Source: an uncultured Paraprevotella sp. (GTDB lineage: Bacteria; Bacteroidota; Bacteroidia; Bacteroidales; Bacteroidaceae). Taken from it: 64,000 nucleotides of DNA. The stretch's first letter is position 1. Each line of letters begins with the position of its first letter. The stretch spans positions 1-64,000 of the forward strand of contig URDY01000008.1 of the NCBI GenBank assembly GCA_900546665.1, given 5' to 3'. A program made the position numbers and the translations under genes. Positions 44,430-53,227 of this stretch are shown here, piece by piece. The notes beneath the pieces are model-generated. The model did no database searches, had not been told where the DNA came from, and was given only the letters and a program-made list of their open reading frames with translations.

Positions 44430-45105
44430 CTTTTTCTTAATTGCCCTGACGTTTGGTGTTTATTTTCTGGCCAAGCGTTTGCAGGCACGCACGGGATGGG
44501 TTTTTCTGAATCCTATACTCGTAGCCATAATCTGCCTGATCGGTTTTCTGAAAATCACAGGCATATCATACGAAACATACGCCCAAAGCGCATCCATCAT
44601 CGATTTTTGGCTCAAACCAGCCATAGTCGCATTAGGTGTCCCGCTCTATCTCCAACTTAAAAGTATCAAACGACAACTGCTGCCAGTCCTTATTTCACAG
44701 CTTACCGGTTGTTTTGCCGGTATCGTTTCTGTCGTTTTGACTGCCAAATGGCTGGGAGCCTCGGATGAAGTCATTATTTCACTGGCTCCCAAATCCGTCA
44801 CCACACCTATAGCAATGGAGGTTTCAGGATCCTTGCAGGGCATTCCTTCACTGACAGCAGCCATTGTAGTTATTGTCGGACTTTTCGGAGCTGTCTGCGG
44901 ATTCAAGATCCTTCAAGTAGGACGGGTCAAGAGTCCGATCGCCCAAAGCATCAGCATGGGAACGGCTTCACATGCGGTAGGTACTTCCAGAGCAATGGAA
45001 TATGGCAGAACTTATGGTGCGTATGCCAGCCTTGGACTTATCCTCAACGGATTGCTGACAGCTTTATTCACTCCATTAATACTTAGTATCATGGGTATTA
45101 TCTGA
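44410..45105 (+). CDS. lrgB: LrgB/CidB family membrane protein
   Basis: 231 residues with multiple membrane helices. The family motifs FLNPILVAIICLIGFLKITG, LKPAIVALGVPLYLQ, and LAPKSVTTPIAMEVSGSLQG (the conserved K-S-V-T-T-P) are present, as is ASHAVGTSRAMEYG. Works with LrgA; reported as a transporter for small carboxylates (plant PLGG1, bacterial pyruvate uptake) and as an antiholin. The start codon lies inside the 3' end of lrgA. Confidence 0.9.
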   Translation: MEYLESNFFLIALTFGVYFLAKRLQARTGWVFLNPILVAIICLIGFLKITGISYETYAQSASIIDFWLKPAIVALGVPLYLQLKSIKRQLLPVLISQLTGCFAGIVSVVLTAKWLGASDEVIISLAPKSVTTPIAMEVSGSLQGIPSLTAAIVVIVGLFGAVCGFKILQVGRVKSPIAQSISMGTASHAVGTSRAMEYGRTYGAYASLGLILNGLLTALFTPLILSIMGII

Positions 45106-45112
45106 CAGACTA

Positions 45113-45152
45113 TCTGGAAAAAGACAATTAGTTTCTATTGTCTTTTTCCAGA
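45113..45152 (+). terminator. terminator after lrgB
   Basis: TCTGGAAAAAGACAAT (45113-45128) pairs perfectly with 45137-45152, starting 7 bp after the stop codon; the right arm contains T5. Confidence 0.8.
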
Positions 45153-45308
45153 TTATCATAAAATACTTTCCATAAACCATATACTGAAAAGGCATCAAAA
45201 ACCAACTGTTTTTATTTACAATTTAATCTGACTATAATGACCTGACTCTGTCAGATTGAATGATCTTTCCTGTCTTCTCTCTATTTACCATACTTTCTTG
45301 AAAAAGTC

Positions 45309-45390
45309 CTTCACTCCTTCACACCTTTTTATCTATGCGGGCTAGAGGATGACATAGCCCCTTCACCACTCCTTCACCTCATCCTTCACC
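45309..45390. repeat. five CCTTCAC copies around a hairpin
   Basis: Copies at 45309, 45317, 45361, 45372 and 45384. Between the second and third lies GGGCTA ... TAGCCC, a 6-bp stem. Spacing is irregular (8, 44, 11, 12 bp). Confidence 0.5.
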
Positions 45391-45449
45391 TGTTTCATTT
45401 AAAACATCTGACATCTAAATTCAAAAAATCAAATATCACAACATTTTAA

Positions 45450-45506
45450 AAAAAGTAAAGCTTACTTTTGAAAAAGTAAAGCTTACTTTTTTGAAAGTAA
45501 GCCAGA
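45450..45506. repeat. tandem palindromic repeat upstream of the carbohydrate locus
   Basis: Two copies of a 20-bp unit, AAAAAGTAAAGCTTACTTTT (45450-45469 and 45471-45490), are followed by a partial third (GAAAGTAAGC). Each unit is itself nearly palindromic around AAGCTT. Confidence 0.65.
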
Positions 45507-45936
45507 CTTTTTCCTAATTATGCCGACATGTAGTAATCAATTTTTCATTTTTATCAACAAATAGGGAGTCCAAGATATTCATAGGCATATATAAGATATG
45601 AAGTATAAATATTCATCTATAATGTACTGATTTATAAATATATACAACGACAAATGAAGAGGTGAAGTACTTTTGTGAACTTTCTTCCTGGGAGGAACTC
45701 CAATTCCGTTGCTTGCTATATTCTACTCACTGGAATTTAATGATTATTTCCTCCTTTTAAAAAACCATCTTTATAAAAAACATAGGGACCCCAAATCGTT
45801 AAGAGATATAATGAAAGCACCATTTTTACCCCCTTTCAGACATTCCATTATTCTCTAGACCCCAATTACCCTATATATAAAGCCCCTTTTATCGGAAAAT
45901 TCAGAACCTGCATTTTTATAAATCAAATTATCTTAG

Positions 45937-45944
45937 TACTTTTG
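45937..45944 (+). promoter_or_regulatory. -7 box of the GH-A glycoside hydrolase gene
   Basis: TACTTTTG, exact TAnnTTTG, 30 bp before the ATG at 45975; only a T-rich stretch is found at the -33 position. Confidence 0.5.
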
Positions 45945-45974
45945 TTACCTAAGTATAATCATTCTAACAAATAT

Positions 45975-48737
45975 ATGAAAAACAAAATTCTACTTCTTTT
46001 CTCTTTAGCCATAGTCGGAGGTCAGATGACTACAATGGCACAGACATCCAGTTCTAGCGGAACTTTGGAAGCACTACCGAAAACAGACCGGATCGTTCCA
46101 TTCAACATCCAGGATGAAGGTGTCAGCCTGCCCATCACCTGGGGACTGGATACAGCATGGCCCAGCGAAGAAAATATCCGACGCGGAGTTGCTTATGTAG
46201 GCCCTGAACGTATTGACGTAGTACGCGTATCCTTCCAGCCGACCTACCCTATTACAGATGAAGGCGAGCTCACACAGTATCAAAAAGACTCCATTGACCT
46301 GCGCCTTAAACTAGTGGACCTGACTGGAGCTGACACCAAACTGGCAATAAACTGTGACCATCCACACGTTGACGACTGGTACGTCGGAAACCCAGAAAGA
46401 TGGGCTCAACTCATAGAACTCACCACTAAGCGTTACCAGGCCGCAGGCAGAGAAGTTGTCTCTATTGCACCATTCAACGAACCAGACTTTGGTTGGGGGC
46501 AAGGTAATATCTTTGATTTCTATAACATAGCCAAGCTTTTACAGGAAAATCCATTTTTCGACCAGATAAGGATCTGTGGCGGAAATACCTTGAATTGCGA
46601 CAGGGCCTTGGAATGGTATAACTTCCTGAAAGACTATCTGGATGAAGGAAATACCCATCAATTGGCCGGAACGTTTGACAACTATGCCAGCTTCTTTGAA
46701 ACAGTCCGAAACAACGGACACTATGCTACTGCCGATGAATTGCATAACGTGATGGAAGCTATGGTTGGAGTGGAATACGGCATGCAGACAGGTATCTGGT
46801 GGGGAACAACCGAACATGCCCGTGCAGAATTCGTCAAAGCCAGTGACGGTACACGACTGGCTTACACTGAGCACCGTCCCAACTGGACTGCAGCCGCTGT
46901 CTATCGTAATCCGGAAGGAGAAATCAAGGGATTTGTAGGATCATCCGAACGTCAGGCCGCTGCCACGACTTACCGGTTCATTTCGGAATCAGAAGATGTA
47001 TTCTTTAACGGTTACGGTCCACAACGTGAATTTATCGTTGATATGCCAGGCGGAACCGGCTATCAGGAAGGCCAAACCAATGCAGAATGCGTAGTGGACA
47101 TTACCTCCGGAGAGGACGTACCGGACCCAATCAACGGTGAATACGTACTTTTGAACAAAAGTACCAATAAAGTCATGGAAATTGACGGTAACTCCAATTT
47201 CGGTGCCGGTTCAAACATCAAAGTCAACAACTATACTTTCACTAAAAAATACCAAAAATGGAATATCAAACCGGTTGCCAATACGGTAGGAGGAGACTTC
47301 AGCTACTACAGCATTACGTCCTCACTCAACCAATTGTCACCGGATATCCTCAACTGGTCTTTGGAAGAAGGTGGAAACATTATTGCTTATACCCATGCGG
47401 GCGGTAACAACCAACAATGGTTCCTGGAATATGCAGGAGATGGTTGGTATTATATCCGCAGCCGTCACAGTGCCTTATGTCTTGAAAGCGCTGCAGGCAA
47501 TGTCCAGCAGGGTGTAAAAGACGGAAAAGACAACCAGCTCTGGCGCTTCCTGAAGAGTGATATAAAGAGAATACGTATCAAAGACCTGGATGCTCCGAAA
47601 AACCTGACAGCAGAAGAAAGAGCCGCATCTATTCAGCTGAAATGGGATGGCCAGTCTGATGCAACCAGCTATACCATATTGCGCAGCGAACAATCCGGAG
47701 GTCCATATAAAGTTATCGGACGATATGTCACCGATACGACATTCATTGACAACAAAGCCATGGCCGGAACTACATATTATTATGTAATCCGTTCACTTGA
47801 CGATGTTCAGAACAGATCTGAAAATTCAACTGAAATTAAAGCAACAGTCACCGGAACAAACGATATGGTATTGCATTATTCTTTTGAAGGCAATCTATCA
47901 GACCAAAGTATCAATGCAATGAATGGAGCATCTTACCAGACACCGTCTTGGACTGAAGACAGACAAAACGGCCAAGCTATTGCATTCAACGAAGATAACT
48001 TTATGCAATTACCGACAACTTGTGCCAACCACAAACAACTGACCATAGCCACATGGATGTACTGGAACGGTGGAACAGAATGGCAAAGGATCTTTGACTT
48101 CGGATGCGGAGAAGACCGCTATATGTTCCTTACTCCCAAGACAGACAAACGTACTCTGAGATTTGCCATCAAGAATAAGGGTGAAGAAGAATACATCGAA
48201 ACGACTTCTAATTCTACACTTTTACGCAAATGGGTACATTTGGCCGTCACCATCGGTGAAGATAAAGTGACCATGTATGTCAACGGCGAAGAAGTTGCCT
48301 CATCCTCATCCATCAGTATTCGTCCGACAGACTTCATGCCCTTCCTGAATTATATAGGAAGAAGCCAGTTCGATACAGATCCTTTATTTGACGGCAACAT
48401 AGATGATTTCTTCATCTATAACTATGCTCTTTCAGCAGAAGAGATTAAAGCTTTATATAATGGAGAAACAGTAGATATCCAACAGGCTCATACTGCAAAA
48501 GAAACATTTACCATCAACACTCTACCTGCTGATAAGAATCTGACAATCAACTGGAACCTGCAGGACAAACAAGGCAACGCTTCCATTTACAGCATACAAG
48601 GTACATGTATACAAAACAGCGCACTGGACTATGGCCAAAACACCTTTAATGTAGCTTCCTGGCCTGAAGGCCTTTATATCTTAAAATTAAGATATGAAAA
48701 TAAAGAAGAAGCTGTTAAATTCATGATCAAACATTAA
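45975..48737 (+). CDS. secreted clan GH-A glycoside hydrolase with ricin-type, FN3 and LamG modules
   Basis: 920 residues from ATG 45975; the frame opens upstream at 45942 with a TTG inside the promoter. Signal peptide (KILLLFSLAIVGGQMTTMAQ). The catalytic domain (about 30-375) has the clan GH-A pattern: acid/base Glu169 in IAPFNEPDFGWGQ and likely nucleophile Glu299 in RLAYTEHRPNW. Then a ricin-B/CBM13-like domain (about 390-520, VLLNKSTNKVMEIDG), FN3 (535-620), LamG (630-825) and a type IX-like tail ending GLYILKLRYE. GH30 or a neighbouring GH-A family fits, but the exact family is not certain. It faces the GH78 gene and shares a terminator with it. Confidence 0.8.
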   Translation: MKNKILLLFSLAIVGGQMTTMAQTSSSSGTLEALPKTDRIVPFNIQDEGVSLPITWGLDTAWPSEENIRRGVAYVGPERIDVVRVSFQPTYPITDEGELTQYQKDSIDLRLKLVDLTGADTKLAINCDHPHVDDWYVGNPERWAQLIELTTKRYQAAGREVVSIAPFNEPDFGWGQGNIFDFYNIAKLLQENPFFDQIRICGGNTLNCDRALEWYNFLKDYLDEGNTHQLAGTFDNYASFFETVRNNGHYATADELHNVMEAMVGVEYGMQTGIWWGTTEHARAEFVKASDGTRLAYTEHRPNWTAAAVYRNPEGEIKGFVGSSERQAAATTYRFISESEDVFFNGYGPQREFIVDMPGGTGYQEGQTNAECVVDITSGEDVPDPINGEYVLLNKSTNKVMEIDGNSNFGAGSNIKVNNYTFTKKYQKWNIKPVANTVGGDFSYYSITSSLNQLSPDILNWSLEEGGNIIAYTHAGGNNQQWFLEYAGDGWYYIRSRHSALCLESAAGNVQQGVKDGKDNQLWRFLKSDIKRIRIKDLDAPKNLTAEERAASIQLKWDGQSDATSYTILRSEQSGGPYKVIGRYVTDTTFIDNKAMAGTTYYYVIRSLDDVQNRSENSTEIKATVTGTNDMVLHYSFEGNLSDQSINAMNGASYQTPSWTEDRQNGQAIAFNEDNFMQLPTTCANHKQLTIATWMYWNGGTEWQRIFDFGCGEDRYMFLTPKTDKRTLRFAIKNKGEEEYIETTSNSTLLRKWVHLAVTIGEDKVTMYVNGEEVASSSSISIRPTDFMPFLNYIGRSQFDTDPLFDGNIDDFFIYNYALSAEEIKALYNGETVDIQQAHTAKETFTINTLPADKNLTINWNLQDKQGNASIYSIQGTCIQNSALDYGQNTFNVASWPEGLYILKLRYENKEEAVKFMIKH

Positions 48738-48765
48738 AAGATAACAATCTGCACCGTCAGAAAAC

Positions 48766-48807
48766 TTAAAGAGGCTGCATCCCGACAACGGGATACAGCC
48801 TCTTTAA
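48766..48807. terminator. bidirectional terminator between GH-A and GH78 genes
   Basis: TTAAAGAGGCTGCATCCCG (48766-48784) pairs in 18 of 19 positions with 48789-48807. It lies between convergent stops at 48737 and 48821, with A-run and T-run on the flanks. Confidence 0.85.
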
Positions 48808-48820
48808 CTATTAATCTCAA

Positions 48821-51800
48821 CTAGTATTTTATAACCTTACAAACCTTTGTAGCATCTTCAAAGGTAGCATACACCACATATACTCCAGGGCTCCATGAGG
48901 ACGTATTAATACGTCCTCCATGATCCTGTTTACAAACCACATTTCCATTTCCTCCGAAGACCGTCAGATCCTTGACTGGACTCAGTGCACTGATTTCAAG
49001 AAAATCAGAAAACGGATTGGGCTGTACATCCAAAGACTGTACGCTATTCTCCTTTACAGATACAGATCCACCCGGAACAACATTAAAATGATAGGTTCCT
49101 GATACGAGTTCCATTACTGCACATCCGTCTTTCACCCCTTTATAAGTGATACCTTCTGCTTCATCAAGCGCTTTACCACCTTCGGTTACTTCGTCTGTTT
49201 CATCAGTCAACGGCAAATATAATGTGGCTGTCGTATTGACCGGTACAGTGACCTGATAATCCAAACCACCTTCTCCATTAAGTTGCCATTCACTGCGGAT
49301 CATACCATAAACGCTCCGGTAAGAAGCAGAAGCCTTATTGATACGTGCCTGATTCTGAGGTAATATATCTCTTACATCAGGAGTCGGCTGCAAAATAATA
49401 TGCTTAAATCCAGGCTGCGATTCATCAGATTCAATACCGGCTACATAACGGTAAAGCCATTCTGCCACTACTCCATAAGCATAATGATTGAATGAATTCA
49501 TAATCCATGGATGCTTGTTGAAACCTCCATCCTTGGTATAAGAATCCCAACGTTCCCATATTGTTGTGGCTCCCTGGTCAACACTGTACAACCATGAAGG
49601 ATTATCACGCTGTAACAGCAAGTCATAAGCCAGATCGTCCATACCATACTGACTCAATGTCTGATTCAATGAACCTGTACCGACAAAACCGGTACTTAAC
49701 TTATAATCATTACCAACAATCTTTCTCCGAAGAGCAGTCTGAACCTTAGCCTTGCTCGTTTCAGACAAAAGATCAAACTGAAGAGCCAAAAGATAAGCCG
49801 TCTGCGTAGCAACTGTAGGCAATCCGTCTGTTCCAACAAAACGGCTCTGGAATTCTTTACGGACAGCATCATGAAGTTCGGCATATTTCAAGGCATCGGC
49901 CTGATAATTTTCATCACCTTCACTACCCAAGACACCAGCTATTTTACTCATCAGTTCTGCTACATAAGCATAATAGCAAACACTGACATAACGGGCATCC
50001 ATCTCTTCGTAGGCAAGCCAGTCACCAAACGAAACTCCGGCACCGTTATAAGTGAATCCTCCACCAGTCTGACTGGCCAGGAAATCCATATAATGACTCA
50101 TTGACTCATAATTATCGGCCAGAATCTGCGTATCGCCAGTCATCAGATAAACAGTCCACGGCACGATTACACCAGCATCACCCCAGGCTGCATTGCCAAA
50201 TCCCCAGAAATTACAGAAAGGTGCTGTATCCGGATAAGCTCCATCTTCACGCTGGCCATGACGCATGTCGCGCATCCACTTACGATAGAAAGCACGTGCA
50301 TCTGAATTATAACAAGCTGTACGTGAGAAAATCTGGGTATCACCTGTCCATCCCAAACGCTCATCACGCTGCGGACAATCTGTCGGTATACTCAGGAAAT
50401 TACCGCGTTGTCCCCAAATAATGTTACTATACAACTGATTGACATCGGGATGATCTGTTTCAAATGTTGCGGTTTCTTCCAATGCAGATCCGACTACTTC
50501 TCCTGTCAGACCAGTCAATTCCACATCCGCACTGGCTGTCACCTGACAATAACGGAATCCGAAGAACGTAGATGAAGGAGCATAATTTTCGCCATCCTTA
50601 TCACCGTTCAGCGTATAAAGTAATGTAGCCTTTGCCGTACGTAAATTATAGGTATACACACTTCCTCCAGGACCATCATCAGCGCGATTCGCATCTCCTG
50701 TATCATTCAACATCTCTCCAAAACGGAATTTCAGCTGTGTCCCGGCTTCACCCTTAGCCGTAAAACGGACCCATCCTACCATATTCTGTCCCATATCAAA
50801 AATGGCGGTTTCACCGGCTTTCAACTGCAGTTTCTGATCACCGTTCAAGGTTCTCACAACATGAATCTGCCCATAAGTTGTTCCCGTATTATCCACACCA
50901 TCATAAACTGTAATAGTTTGGGGACGACGACAAAGTGACTGACGAACCTGCACAGTAGGACCTTCCCAAGCTACCGGTTCACCGTTGAAATCGGAATTTT
51001 CTACTGTCTGATACCAGGAAGAATCATCATAATCCGGCTGACTCCAGTTCTTATCCCTACGTGCATCATAAGTCTCTCCATTATAGATATCTCCCAAGAC
51101 TAACGGACCACAATAAGCAGACAGCCAATCCGTATCTGTCACTACAGTTTGCTTGCGACCATCTTCATATTCAATATCCAGTCTGGCAATAAACCCGGAT
51201 TCCGGGGTTCCATAAATGCCATGAGCAATTGCTCCTTTCCACCAACCGTGGCTTACTTGAGCCCCAATAGCATTATCTCCCTCTTTCAACCAGTCCGTAA
51301 CATCATAGGTGGTATAAAAAACTTCATAACGGTAATCCGTCCATCCTGGTTTGAGTTCATCAAAGCGAAGAGTACCGTCATCCATCTTACGGCCTACTCT
51401 ATCTCCATTGATGAAGACATCATATACTCCCAATGCACTCGTGTACAAACGTGCTCTTTTGATCGGGGCATCAGTCACAAATTTCTTACGGAATAAAGGC
51501 ATACCCTGTTGAGACTGTCGCATTACGCAATTTTCCTCATAAGGCGAGCTGACAAAAAGGACTTTCTGTCCATTATCCACTACAACTTCACCTCCATCAA
51601 AGGCATTACCTGGTCCTTCGAAGTTTTCAGAGAACGTTACTGAAGGCTGATTTTCTTCATCATATACCGTCAATTTAACATTATCATAATAAACTTCTTC
51701 ATCCATTGTCTTATCAAAGAAAGCACGGAAGCCAATTTCACCTAAATGCAAACGACCGGAATTATCCGTGTAGGTGTCCACTAACTGATCGTCTATAAAA

Positions 51801-53098
51801 GTCTTTACTATCTTTCCTCTGACTGCAATTTTAACCTGATGATATTGCTGCATTAGCTGTTCTTTCGTAAAGAAGTCCGCCAGACTGACATCAGAAGTCG
51901 TATAACCGCCATTAACTTTCAGATGACGGCGAAGGAACGGATGCGCGGCATCACGTACATTAAATGACCACATGTGGAAATTCTGCGTATCATAAGCAGA
52001 GAATACAACACCCGCATTATCACGACCGATACGCATATCCAAAGTAAGATCATAGTTAGCCTCATCTTCAGATTTATCATACCATGAATACTGAGCTTCT
52101 ACATACAATTTTCCATCAGTCAATGTACCTGCAGAAAAAGGCAACTGAGAACCTTCATCGAAAGTTTCATTTATTAATACCTTGTCGGTCTGTCCTGTTT
52201 TATCAGTTACCTTGAAGTTATCAAAATAAGCCCGTTCAAGATCATTATAATTATTAAGTGCCCTGTCCTGACGGATACCTATCTGACCATACCCATAATT
52301 TCCACCCCACGGACATTCACGGGTATCAATCAAGACATCATCAATATAAGTACGGGCCACTGAACCGTCAACTTCAATACGCAAATGATAAGTTTTATGA
52401 AGTTCCAGACTGATAAGAGGGCGCAAATCCTCCTCTACAAGACAAGAAGCTTGACCATTAGTCCATACATGCGGACGGAAACGAGGATAGCCGGCCTCGA
52501 AATTAACCTGCCACATACAATAAGTATCCTGACTGCGCGCAGCAAAAATAATACCAGCAGCCAGATTCTCTACCTGAAAGTCAGTTTCCACGTCGTAGCG
52601 TGTAATTTCATACTCGTCCTGTTTCAGTGTTGTAGGACTTATCCATTTGGCACCAGACCATCCTTCATTCATCAATCCCATCTCAAAATAGGCCATTTCA
52701 TCGGATGTTGCTTCCCGTCCTTTGTTATCCCAAACCGTTACGCGCCAATAATAACGCGAAGCAGCCTGCAAGGAAGGGCCATTGTAAGGACGATCCACAC
52801 TCAAACCGGATTCCACCTTTCCTGAAGTCCAGAATTCATTCTGGCACGCCTGATCTGTATACAGCCTGATTTCATAAGCAGTCTGCCATACACCACGTTC
52901 GCTCTCACCGGCCTCAAGAGTCCAGCTGAAAGAAGGTTTATCGGAATCAATTCCGACTGGATTTTCCATTGCATTCACACGTAGCCGCGACACCGTCGCC
53001 GTTGCTGCCAAGGCCTGACCGGCCACCAGCCAGAGACTACACCACATGAGCATCTTCAGTGCCCATGAAGCAAAGCTTTTTCTTTTTTTCTGTTCCAT
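48821..53098 (-). CDS. GH78 alpha-L-rhamnosidase with inserted LamG/DUF1080-like modules and sorting-type tail
   Basis: 1425 residues with a signal peptide (about 1-32). Order: N-terminal FN3-like domain (38-150, RLRVNAMENPVGIDSDKPSF), two DUF1080-like concanavalin domains (about 155-300, 305-480), Bac_rhamnosid N-type domain (about 520-690, YDVFINGDRVG), beta domain, then the six-hairpin catalytic barrel with TDCPQRDERLGWTGD at about 905-920 (acidic residues of the GH78 active site) and WGDAGVIVPWTVY, C-terminal domain, and a type IX-like tail. The two inserted modules between FN3 and N-domain are unusual. It should release terminal alpha-L-rhamnose from plant or bacterial glycans outside the cell. 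Confidence 0.85.
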   Translation of the reverse strand: MEQKKRKSFASWALKMLMWCSLWLVAGQALAATATVSRLRVNAMENPVGIDSDKPSFSWTLEAGESERGVWQTAYEIRLYTDQACQNEFWTSGKVESGLSVDRPYNGPSLQAASRYYWRVTVWDNKGREATSDEMAYFEMGLMNEGWSGAKWISPTTLKQDEYEITRYDVETDFQVENLAAGIIFAARSQDTYCMWQVNFEAGYPRFRPHVWTNGQASCLVEEDLRPLISLELHKTYHLRIEVDGSVARTYIDDVLIDTRECPWGGNYGYGQIGIRQDRALNNYNDLERAYFDNFKVTDKTGQTDKVLINETFDEGSQLPFSAGTLTDGKLYVEAQYSWYDKSEDEANYDLTLDMRIGRDNAGVVFSAYDTQNFHMWSFNVRDAAHPFLRRHLKVNGGYTTSDVSLADFFTKEQLMQQYHQVKIAVRGKIVKTFIDDQLVDTYTDNSGRLHLGEIGFRAFFDKTMDEEVYYDNVKLTVYDEENQPSVTFSENFEGPGNAFDGGEVVVDNGQKVLFVSSPYEENCVMRQSQQGMPLFRKKFVTDAPIKRARLYTSALGVYDVFINGDRVGRKMDDGTLRFDELKPGWTDYRYEVFYTTYDVTDWLKEGDNAIGAQVSHGWWKGAIAHGIYGTPESGFIARLDIEYEDGRKQTVVTDTDWLSAYCGPLVLGDIYNGETYDARRDKNWSQPDYDDSSWYQTVENSDFNGEPVAWEGPTVQVRQSLCRRPQTITVYDGVDNTGTTYGQIHVVRTLNGDQKLQLKAGETAIFDMGQNMVGWVRFTAKGEAGTQLKFRFGEMLNDTGDANRADDGPGGSVYTYNLRTAKATLLYTLNGDKDGENYAPSSTFFGFRYCQVTASADVELTGLTGEVVGSALEETATFETDHPDVNQLYSNIIWGQRGNFLSIPTDCPQRDERLGWTGDTQIFSRTACYNSDARAFYRKWMRDMRHGQREDGAYPDTAPFCNFWGFGNAAWGDAGVIVPWTVYLMTGDTQILADNYESMSHYMDFLASQTGGGFTYNGAGVSFGDWLAYEEMDARYVSVCYYAYVAELMSKIAGVLGSEGDENYQADALKYAELHDAVRKEFQSRFVGTDGLPTVATQTAYLLALQFDLLSETSKAKVQTALRRKIVGNDYKLSTGFVGTGSLNQTLSQYGMDDLAYDLLLQRDNPSWLYSVDQGATTIWERWDSYTKDGGFNKHPWIMNSFNHYAYGVVAEWLYRYVAGIESDESQPGFKHIILQPTPDVRDILPQNQARINKASASYRSVYGMIRSEWQLNGEGGLDYQVTVPVNTTATLYLPLTDETDEVTEGGKALDEAEGITYKGVKDGCAVMELVSGTYHFNVVPGGSVSVKENSVQSLDVQPNPFSDFLEISALSPVKDLTVFGGNGNVVCKQDHGGRINTSSWSPGVYVVYATFEDATKVCKVIKY

Positions 53099-53122
53099 GC
53101 ATACTTGATTTAATGTTCATCG

Positions 53123-53130
53123 CAAAATTA
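53123..53130 (-). promoter_or_regulatory. -7 box of the GH78 gene
   Basis: Minus-strand TAATTTTG, 25 bp before the ATG at 53098. The -33 element is weak, as expected for a gene that needs an activator such as the adjacent hybrid regulator. Confidence 0.5.
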
Positions 53131-53227
53131 TCATATTCATAGCGATGAAATGTGGATTTTATATTCAAAAGCATGGAAAATAAATCCAAACCGTCACAAA
53201 GAAAACGCTAAGGTTCTATAAAAACAG

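Larger units (their letters stand above)
45106..45974. other. long AT-rich intergenic region upstream of the GH-A gene
   Basis: About 870 bp without a supported ORF. It contains the lrgB terminator (45113-45152), five copies of CCTTCAC (45309-45390) flanking a small hairpin, a tandem palindromic repeat (45450-45506), and the -7 box of the glycoside hydrolase gene (45937-45944). Confidence 0.6.
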
